Positions 1 through 5,100 of a stretch of DNA of 7,213 nucleotides are shown in pieces. Source of the DNA: an uncultured Bacteroidota bacterium (GTDB lineage Bacteria; Bacteroidota; Bacteroidia; NS11-12g; UBA955); the NCBI GenBank assembly GCA_903953615.1, contig CAJBKH010000135.1, positions 1 to 7,213 on the forward strand, written 5' to 3'. Positions within the stretch are counted from its first letter, which is position 1. Each line of letters starts with the position of its first letter. A program made the translations under genes and the position numbers. The notes beneath the pieces are model-generated. The model saw only the letters and a program-made list of their open reading frames with translations. It was not told where the DNA came from and searched no databases.

Positions 1-112
1 ATTTAAAAGTATACAAATTTTTATAAAAATTTTTTTCAAGAAATTTTTTTTATTACTTTTTTGTATTTTCATATAAGATAATATTACTTTAATTATTTAT
101 ATATTAAGTTCT
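1..112. other. AT-rich upstream region, no gene seen
   Basis: This leader to the rhodanese gene is almost entirely A and T, with long T runs and two near-identical AAATTTTTTT tracts around 28-50. It presumably holds the rhodanese promoter. A TTGTAT at 61-66 and AT-rich -10-like strings at 77-84 are visible, but in such AT-rich DNA they cannot be told from chance and their spacing is too short for a normal sigma-70 site. No Shine-Dalgarno sequence lies before the ATG at 113. Confidence 0.5.
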
Positions 113-508
113 ATGAAAATTACTTCAGCAAAAGATCTTGTTGATAAAGTTCTTAAAGATATAGAAACTTTAACTCCTGAAGAGACGAAATCTAGAATTG
201 AAAAAGAAAATGCAATTTTGATAGATATTAGGGATGTTAGAGAGTTATGGAGAGATGGAACCATTGAAAATTGCAAGCACATTCCAAGAGGTATGCTTGA
301 GTTTTGGGTGGATCCAGAAAGCCCTTATTCTAAAAACGATATTCCACTGGATAAAAATTTAATTTTATTTTGTGCTCAAGGAATGAGATCTGCGCTTGCA
401 ACCAGATCATTAAAAGAGATGGGTTTTCCAAAAGTATCTCATGTTAGAGGTGGATTTGGAGCTTTAAAAGAAAAAGGCTTTAAAGTTGTAGAGGTAAAAA
501 AGAAGTAA
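113..508 (+). CDS. rhodanese-like domain protein (sulfurtransferase family)
   Basis: A single-domain rhodanese of 131 residues, the usual size for stand-alone members. Rhodaneses carry sulfane sulfur as a persulfide on an active-site cysteine and pass it to acceptors such as cyanide, thiols or sulfur-relay proteins. Residues about 1-30 form a charged helical lead-in. The domain then shows the typical strand ILIDIRDVREL (about 35-45), the HIPRGM segment, and the active-site loop CAQGMRS starting at Cys87, followed by an alanine-rich helix and the GF..V.HVRGGFGALK ending. The six-residue loop after the cysteine fits sulfurtransferases rather than Cdc25-type phosphatases, whose loop is longer. 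No signal peptide is visible, so it is probably cytoplasmic. It meets the convergent isomerase gene with no bases between the two stops. Its physiological acceptor cannot be read from the sequence. Confidence 0.9.
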   Translation: MKITSAKDLVDKVLKDIETLTPEETKSRIEKENAILIDIRDVRELWRDGTIENCKHIPRGMLEFWVDPESPYSKNDIPLDKNLILFCAQGMRSALATRSLKEMGFPKVSHVRGGFGALKEKGFKVVEVKKK

Positions 509-517
509 TTACTTCTT
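500..517. repeat. 18-bp perfect palindrome holding both convergent stop codons
   Basis: AAGAAGTAATTACTTCTT reads identically on both strands. Its centre is TAA/TTA, so the same bases end the rhodanese on the plus strand and the isomerase on the minus strand, each with Lys-Lys-stop. The RNA from either strand could form a short hairpin with an AAGAAG/CTTCTT stem, but it is weak and lacks a proper U tract after it. A bidirectional terminator role is therefore only possible. Confidence 0.75.
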
Positions 518-940
518 AGCTTCACTAAGTACAAATTCCAATCGGTCTTGACCCCAGAATAATTTTCCATTTACAATAAAGCTTGGAACACCAAAAATTC
601 CTTTTGCAAAAGAATCGTTAGTTCTTTTTATAAGATCATTTTTTACTACAGGATCATTATATTTTAATGAAAATAAATCAGCATTTACATCTTGGCTTTT
701 TATAAATTTTAAAAATACTTCTTCATCATTCATATTCATCGAGTCAATCCAGATTGCATTAAAAGCTTTATCGACAAAGGATCTAAAGAAATTATCCTTC
801 TCAGCTACTAATGCTGCTCTCATTAGATTAAGAGTCTTAATAGGAAAATATCTATTGAATTGATATTTAACTTTATATTTATCAGCCCAAAGTTTGCAAA
901 AATGGGGCTTGGGAAAATTCAAAATTTTCGAAAAGTAAAC
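509..940 (-). CDS. DsbA-family / 2-hydroxychromene-2-carboxylate isomerase-like protein, N-terminus missing
   Basis: About 137 recognisable residues match the C-terminal two thirds of the thioredoxin-fold HCCA isomerase/DsbA-like family, normally near 200 residues. Visible features are WADKYKVKYQF, the RYFPIKTLNLMRAALVAE segment, a helical insert with WIDSMNMNDEEVF, the ...NDSFAKGIFGVPSFIVNG strand with the cis-proline VPSF motif, and the FWGQDRLEFVLSEAKK ending. The family's start, an FDF.SPY-type strand holding the catalytic serine or cysteine, is absent. The frame stays open to an ATG at 994, but the residues encoded from about 920 upward do not resemble the family and overlap the end of the TPR gene, so that start is not real. 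No plausible start codon lies just inside the homologous part. The gene is cut at about 905-940, where base composition also changes, so this is a broken or chimerically joined gene. The glutathione-dependent isomerase activity is a family label only, and the true substrate is unknown. Confidence 0.75.
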   Translation of the reverse strand, partial: VYFSKILNFPKPHFCKLWADKYKVKYQFNRYFPIKTLNLMRAALVAEKDNFFRSFVDKAFNAIWIDSMNMNDEEVFLKFIKSQDVNADLFSLKYNDPVVKNDLIKRTNDSFAKGIFGVPSFIVNGKLFWGQDRLEFVLSEAKK

Positions 941-942
941 TT
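905..942. other. putative junction between two unrelated sequences
   Basis: Below this interval the DNA is very AT-rich and its two genes resemble alphaproteobacterial ones. Above it the DNA is richer in G+C and every gene is Bacteroidota-like. The isomerase loses family resemblance here, and the TPR gene ends normally with its stop at 942-944. The exact breakpoint cannot be placed more finely. The likeliest cause is a chimeric assembly or clone, with a genuine recombination event as the alternative. Confidence 0.6.
913..929. repeat. AT-rich inverted repeat just 3' of the TPR gene
   Basis: GAAAATT and AATTTTC are perfect reverse complements separated by three bases (CAA). The repeat lies 13 bases beyond the TPR stop codon in the direction of transcription. 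It could be a weak 3'-end hairpin of the TPR transcript, but it has no G+C-rich stem and no clear U tract. It also sits inside the suspected junction. Confidence 0.35.
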
Positions 943-1961
943 TACTTACAATAGTTGTTCTGATACGTAGCAGCTTCTTTATAGCCGATGGCATAAGCTT
1001 TTTGCCAATCGTTGCAAGCCTCTGTTTTCATTTGTAAATTATTATACGCTACTCCTCGCAGGGTTAACAATTGACCAAGATTCTCGTAATCATTGTCGAT
1101 GGCCTTACCGAAATTGACAATGGCCTCGTTGGGCTGATTGAGTTGCAAATAACAAAAGGCAGTATTGAAATAATAATCCGGATTGAATTGGTCGAAACGC
1201 AGCAAAGCTTTGTAATCGTTAATGGCATTTTCAAATTGGTTAGACGCTGTATAAGCATCGGCACGGTTAATCAAAGGTTCGCGGTTCACTGGATTCATTA
1301 AAATGGCCAAACTGTAGGCCTCTATGGCTTCCTTATAACGCATGGCATCATAGAAGACATTGCCTTTCAAAAGCCAAATGGTAGAATCATTAGAATTGAT
1401 GGCATAACATTGGGTATAATCTTTTATGGCAAGGTTAACAGAATCTATTTGAGCGTAGGCGATGGCGCGGTATTTCAGTACTTCTGTGGATTTGGGATTG
1501 ATCTTCAAATATTTTGAATAGTCTTCGATAGCACTTGTATAATCAGACATTTCTTCGTGTAAAAATGCTAAATTGATATAGGCTTTTGGATCGTTTGGTT
1601 TTGCTTTTACATAGCTTGTAAAATCGCCTTCGGCAAAGGTGTAGTTTTTTAAGGTTTGGTGAGCTAAACCCCTGTTGAAATAGGCTTCAAGTAAATTGGC
1701 ATCCAATAAAATGGCTTGGTTAAAATCTACCATTGCAATATTGGGTTTATTGAGCATGAGGTAACAATAACCACGGTGAAAATACGCAACGGCTAATTGA
1801 CCGTCAAGATCTAAGCATTGATTGATGCTAGTAATGGCATTCGAAAAATCCTTGGCATCAATTTGTGTTTGGGCTTTGGTGAGTAATTGCTCTTTGGTTT
1901 GACCAAAAAGACCCCATTGAAGGAAGAAAAACACAAGGGTTATGCTTAATTTATATCTCAT
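942..1961 (-). CDS. exported tetratricopeptide (TPR) repeat protein
   Basis: A 339-residue protein made almost wholly of TPR units. The chosen start gives MRYKLSITLVFFFLQWGLFG followed by Gln, a good signal peptide with the pre-Gln cleavage common in Bacteroidota. The frame is open 63 codons further upstream to 2150, but that extension has no signal peptide and runs through the divergent comB gene, so it is rejected. About nine 34-residue repeats fill residues 22-330, with typical units such as AYFHRGYCYLMLNKPNIAMVDF and AYFNRGLAHQTLKNYTFAEGDF; the Gly/Ala and Tyr spacing and Asn-Pro or Asp-Pro turns recur. The end, ACNDWQKAYAIGYKEA...NNYCK, is the usual C-terminal cap of Bacteroidota TPR proteins, so the gene looks complete. 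No lipobox cysteine or enzymatic domain is seen. TPR arrays bind proteins, and this one should act in the periplasm; its partner is unknown. Confidence 0.88.
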   Translation of the reverse strand: MRYKLSITLVFFFLQWGLFGQTKEQLLTKAQTQIDAKDFSNAITSINQCLDLDGQLAVAYFHRGYCYLMLNKPNIAMVDFNQAILLDANLLEAYFNRGLAHQTLKNYTFAEGDFTSYVKAKPNDPKAYINLAFLHEEMSDYTSAIEDYSKYLKINPKSTEVLKYRAIAYAQIDSVNLAIKDYTQCYAINSNDSTIWLLKGNVFYDAMRYKEAIEAYSLAILMNPVNREPLINRADAYTASNQFENAINDYKALLRFDQFNPDYYFNTAFCYLQLNQPNEAIVNFGKAIDNDYENLGQLLTLRGVAYNNLQMKTEACNDWQKAYAIGYKEAATYQNNYCK

Positions 1962-1994
1962 TTTGAAATTAAAGTACAAAAATGAGACCTTTAA

Positions 1995-2026
1995 TTTGAT
2001 TTTTGAAAAATAGATTTCTACTATTG
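1995..2026 (+). promoter_or_regulatory. possible Bacteroidota-type promoter for comB
   Basis: TTTG at 1995-1998 and TACTATTG at 2019-2026 are 20 bases apart and resemble the Bacteroidota TTTG / TAnnTTTG arrangement, with one mismatch in the -7 element. The element ends four bases before the comB ATG, so the transcript would start at or next to the start codon. The 69-bp gap also has to carry the promoter of the divergent TPR gene, for which I see no clear match. Confidence 0.35.
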
Positions 2027-2030
2027 TGGA

Positions 2031-2750
2031 ATGTTTGAAATTGAAGTGGTTTTGAGTCCGGCCCTTTTGCATTTGGCTGAGGTGAAAAATAGAAATGTAG
2101 TGGTAATTGATATTTTGAGGGCCACCTCTACTATATGCACCGCCATACACGAGGGTGCTATTGCTGTTAGGGCAGTTGAGTCAATTGATGAGGCCATTAT
2201 ATTGAAAAACCATGGCTATGTAATTGCTGGCGAGCGCAACGGCCATAAAATAGAGGGTTTTGACATGGGCAATTCGCCATTTGAATGCATGAAGGGTGCC
2301 TTGACTAATAAAAAATTAGCATTAACAACCACCAATGGCACCAAGTGTATAACCGCTGCTATGACAGCAGGCGCGAGCAATGTAATAGCAGGTAGTTTTT
2401 TAAACATTGATGCCACTTGCGAGTGGTTGAAAACGGATGGCAGACCTGTCGTTGTATTATGTGCAGGATGGAAAGACAAGGTTAATTTAGAGGATTCTTT
2501 GTATGCTGGGGCCTTGGCTAAAAAATTACTGAATAATGAACCAAACGCCCTTGACTGTGATTCAACCCACATGGTTTTAGACTTATACGAAAAAGCGGCT
2601 TCTAATATTGGCGAATACCTTGTTAAATCGTCTCACTATCAACGCCTTTCACACTTACACCACCAAGAAGACATGGAATACTGTTTAAGTGAAAATATTT
2701 TCACGACTGTTGTAGGTCAAAAAAATGTGGAAATGTTGAAAATAAATTAA
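2031..2750 (+). CDS. comB: ComB-family 2-phosphosulfolactate phosphatase
   Basis: At 239 residues it has the normal length for ComB, a magnesium-dependent acid phosphatase that converts 2-phosphosulfolactate to 3-sulfolactate and phosphate. That is the second step of the archaeal phosphoenolpyruvate route to coenzyme M. The family motifs appear in order: VVVIDILRATSTI (residues 23-35, with Asp27 and Arg30), GER at 67-69, GFDMGNSP at 76-83, TTTNGT at 99-104, and CAGWKDKVNLED at 144-155 followed by an AG helix. The start is supported by the EIEVVLSPALL opening typical of the family. No signal peptide is present, so it is cytoplasmic. No other coenzyme M or sulfolactate gene lies nearby. Because Bacteroidota do not make coenzyme M, the real substrate here may differ. 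The downstream Omp28-like gene is 57 bases away with no terminator between, so readthrough is possible. Confidence 0.9.
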   Translation: MFEIEVVLSPALLHLAEVKNRNVVVIDILRATSTICTAIHEGAIAVRAVESIDEAIILKNHGYVIAGERNGHKIEGFDMGNSPFECMKGALTNKKLALTTTNGTKCITAAMTAGASNVIAGSFLNIDATCEWLKTDGRPVVVLCAGWKDKVNLEDSLYAGALAKKLLNNEPNALDCDSTHMVLDLYEKAASNIGEYLVKSSHYQRLSHLHHQEDMEYCLSENIFTTVVGQKNVEMLKIN

Positions 2751-2807
2751 ATATTTCTTTTAAATCAGTCGTTTTTTGCTTAAAATTGCTAAAATTTTAT
2801 TAGAAAA

Positions 2808-5012
2808 ATGAAAAAAATAATACTTCCAGTGTTAGCATTGTTGATGTCATCGTCAGCTTTTGCTCAAAATTACTACCATGTTAAGAAAGAAGGAGTGAAT
2901 CCAACAGGATACACCAACGGTCAAGTTTCTGCTACTTCTGGTAATAGCATTATCTTAAACAAAACCAGCAACGATGTTCTTTCTGCTGCTCAAACCATTC
3001 CATTCACATTCAATTTTTATGGTGCCGCTGTCTCTTCATACAAAGCCAGCGATAATGGTTACATTACTTTCAATACTTCAGGTACTTCTTCTGTTGCTCC
3101 GTCTTCAAGTTTATCAGGTGCTGATCCAAACAATGCGATTTATGCATTTTGGAAAGATTTTGAATTGAAAGCTGCGCCAAACGCCAACTTCCCAGTTCAA
3201 GTTTTTACATATAATACAGGTACTGCGCCTAACAGAAGACATATCATTCAATATTTCGGTTTATCTGCAAAAGGTGGTACAATTGCTGCTAATACTGATG
3301 TTAACGCATTTGCCATTGTACTTTACGAAGGTACCTCTGGTAGATTTGATATCATTTACAACGGCTTTGGCAATGCAGGTTCAACCGGCATTATCGGTTG
3401 CGAGAATGCTGATGGCAGCACTGGCTATACAGTTGGTGGTTCAGTTTCAAATTTAAAAGTAGCCTCAGATTACTCTGATGCAAAAAATGTAGTTTTACAA
3501 TTCAATTACGGTACCCAACCAGATTTAGATCCTGCTTTATTATCTACTAATCTAAACAGATTCTACAAAGTTGGCGATGCAGTGAGCATTGGTGGTACAA
3601 TTGCCAACTATGGCAAAATGCCTATCACATCCTTAAATGTTAATTACGCAATTGATGGCGGTGCAATTAAAACCTATGCAATGAGTTCATTGAGCTTAAT
3701 GGGTAATGGCGATAACACAATTACTTTCACTCACAATATTCCTTGGACTGGCGGTTTAGTTGGTACTTTAAGCGATGTTAAAGTTTGGGTTTCTGAGCCT
3801 AACGTAACTGGTACTGATGCTGTTTCAAACAATAGCGATATAAAAGTAAGTGTTTTAAGAAATAAAGGTACTTCAACAATAGAGAGAAATGTATTGTTCG
3901 AAGAAGCTACTGGCGGCTGGTGCGGTTATTGCCCAGATGGTCACTTAATCATGAAAGATGTTGTTGATCAAAACCCAGGAAGAGTTATTCCAGTAATGCA
4001 CCACAATGGTGATATTATGTCTACTACTGAAGGTGACAAAATCAACACTGCTTATGCCGGTGGTTACCCTGATGGCTTTATTGACAGAACAGTATTCCCT
4101 GCAAACAGAGGTACTTGGGCTGCTGAAATTTCAAACAGACTTTCTGTTGATGCTCCAGTAAAAGTTAGTATTACTGCTAAAAGCTTTAACCCTACCACAA
4201 GAACCATTGTATTTAGAGTAACTGCTCGTTTCTCTGACTATTGGGCTGGTGATATCAGAATTGGCGCTATCGTAAGCGAAGACGAAGTTAGAGGTAATGT
4301 TAACCAAAACAACTGGAGTCAACAAAATTACTTTAGTAAATTCCACTCTTCAGGTGGTGCAGGTGGTGCCTCTCACCCAATGTATAATGAATTACAATTC
4401 ATGGACGGTTACAGACACCAACACGTTACCAGAGGATTCCCTGGTTCTTCTGCTTGGGGTCTAGCTTCAATCATTCCTGATGTAGCTGAGCCAGACGTAG
4501 ATTACTCTTATGACTTTACTTATGTAGTAGGTGCTGAAACTAAAGTTTCTTACACTAAAGACAACAATACTGAATACTGTAGTACTATTGATGATGCTGG
4601 AAACAACTACGGTTGGAACAAAGTGCCATTTATCAACTTAATCGGTTTCGTTGCTGAGTATGATGGTGCAAATGTTAATAACAGACCAATCTTAAATGCT
4701 GGTTCTACCAGATTATGGAACATCGCTGCTAGTTTAGAAGAAACTGCTGCTAAAGCATCAATCAACGCTGTATACCCTAACCCTGCTAAAGATTATGCTA
4801 ACATCAAAATCAATTTAACTGAAAACACCAACGTTAAAATCGAAGTATTTAACACAGTTGGTCAATTGGTTTCAGTTGAGCAAGATGGTATGATGGAAGC
4901 TGGCGACAACAACTTCTTAATCAACACTTCTGATTTAGCTTCAGGTATCTACACCATCAATGTAACAACTGCGAATGGTATTACCTCTACTAAATTAAAT
5001 GTTGTAAAATAA
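2808..5012 (+). CDS. T9SS-exported Omp28-like protein with CxxC motif (copy 1)
   Basis: A 734-residue multidomain secreted protein. Residues 1-19 are a signal peptide (MKKIILPVLALLMSSSAFA, then Gln20). Residues about 20-235 form a beta-rich domain with KASDNGYITF (79-88) and FWKDF around Trp115, a pattern I cannot assign to a named family. Residues about 240-355 look like a CARDB-type beta-sandwich (IGGTIANYGKMPITSLNVNY). Residues about 362-640 resemble the Omp28-related, thioredoxin-like family, with EATGGWCGYCP (Cys372, Cys375), the VIPVMHHNGD segment and KINTAY. Residues about 650-734 are a type A T9SS sorting domain with YPNP (656-659) and the SGIYTINV and TKLNVVK endings. T9SS carries such proteins across the outer membrane and removes the sorting domain. 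Arginine is coded by AGA in 18 of 19 cases, suggesting strong codon selection. The start is the only one giving a signal peptide. Activity is unproven: adhesin-like or redox roles are both possible. Confidence 0.88.
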   Translation: MKKIILPVLALLMSSSAFAQNYYHVKKEGVNPTGYTNGQVSATSGNSIILNKTSNDVLSAAQTIPFTFNFYGAAVSSYKASDNGYITFNTSGTSSVAPSSSLSGADPNNAIYAFWKDFELKAAPNANFPVQVFTYNTGTAPNRRHIIQYFGLSAKGGTIAANTDVNAFAIVLYEGTSGRFDIIYNGFGNAGSTGIIGCENADGSTGYTVGGSVSNLKVASDYSDAKNVVLQFNYGTQPDLDPALLSTNLNRFYKVGDAVSIGGTIANYGKMPITSLNVNYAIDGGAIKTYAMSSLSLMGNGDNTITFTHNIPWTGGLVGTLSDVKVWVSEPNVTGTDAVSNNSDIKVSVLRNKGTSTIERNVLFEEATGGWCGYCPDGHLIMKDVVDQNPGRVIPVMHHNGDIMSTTEGDKINTAYAGGYPDGFIDRTVFPANRGTWAAEISNRLSVDAPVKVSITAKSFNPTTRTIVFRVTARFSDYWAGDIRIGAIVSEDEVRGNVNQNNWSQQNYFSKFHSSGGAGGASHPMYNELQFMDGYRHQHVTRGFPGSSAWGLASIIPDVAEPDVDYSYDFTYVVGAETKVSYTKDNNTEYCSTIDDAGNNYGWNKVPFINLIGFVAEYDGANVNNRPILNAGSTRLWNIAASLEETAAKASINAVYPNPAKDYANIKINLTENTNVKIEVFNTVGQLVSVEQDGMMEAGDNNFLINTSDLASGIYTINVTTANGITSTKLNVVK

Positions 5013-5030
5013 TTTTATAATAAAATTTTG

Positions 5031-5062
5031 AAAAAAGCCCCGTTAATCGGGGCTTTTTTTTT
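5031..5062 (+). terminator. strong intrinsic terminator of the first Omp28-like gene
   Basis: GCCCCG at 5037-5042 pairs with CGGGGC at 5048-5053 around a five-base TTAAT loop. Six flanking A's pair with the first six of a nine-T run (5054-5062), giving a stem of up to 12 bp. It begins 18 bases after the stop codon. The A run on the other side would let it also work on the minus strand, but no minus-strand gene approaches it. Confidence 0.93.
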
Positions 5063-5093
5063 GTGCCATAATAAAATAAAAAATGTAAATTTG
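5060..5093 (+). promoter_or_regulatory. Bacteroidota-type promoter before the second Omp28-like gene
   Basis: TAAATTTG at 5086-5093 is an exact match to the Bacteroidota -7 consensus TAnnTTTG. A TTTG at 5060-5063, formed by the last T's of the upstream terminator, lies 22 bases before it as a -33 element. Transcription should begin only a few bases before the ATG at 5101, giving a leaderless or nearly leaderless message. The spacing is at the long end of the usual range. Confidence 0.55.
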
Positions 5094-5100
5094 TTTAACC

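Noticed and set aside
941..994. ATG at 994 as the true start of the isomerase
   Set aside because: The first 20 or so residues do not match the family start and lie inside the TPR coding region in another frame, so the frame is open there by chance.
1071..1301. Plus-strand frame opposite the TPR gene
   Set aside because: Antisense shadow of the repeat-rich TPR coding sequence; low-complexity Ile/Val-rich product without recognisable features.
1962..2150. 63-codon N-terminal extension of the TPR protein
   Set aside because: It lacks homology and a signal peptide and overlaps the start of comB on the opposite strand; the internal Met at 1961 gives a clear signal peptide.
2216..2572. 118-codon minus-strand frame inside comB
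   Set aside because: Antisense shadow of a well-supported ComB gene with no recognisable domain.
2790..2799. TAAAATTTTA palindrome upstream of the first Omp28-like gene
   Set aside because: A 10-bp all-AT palindrome is expected by chance in such intergenic DNA, and it matches no promoter or operator pattern I know.
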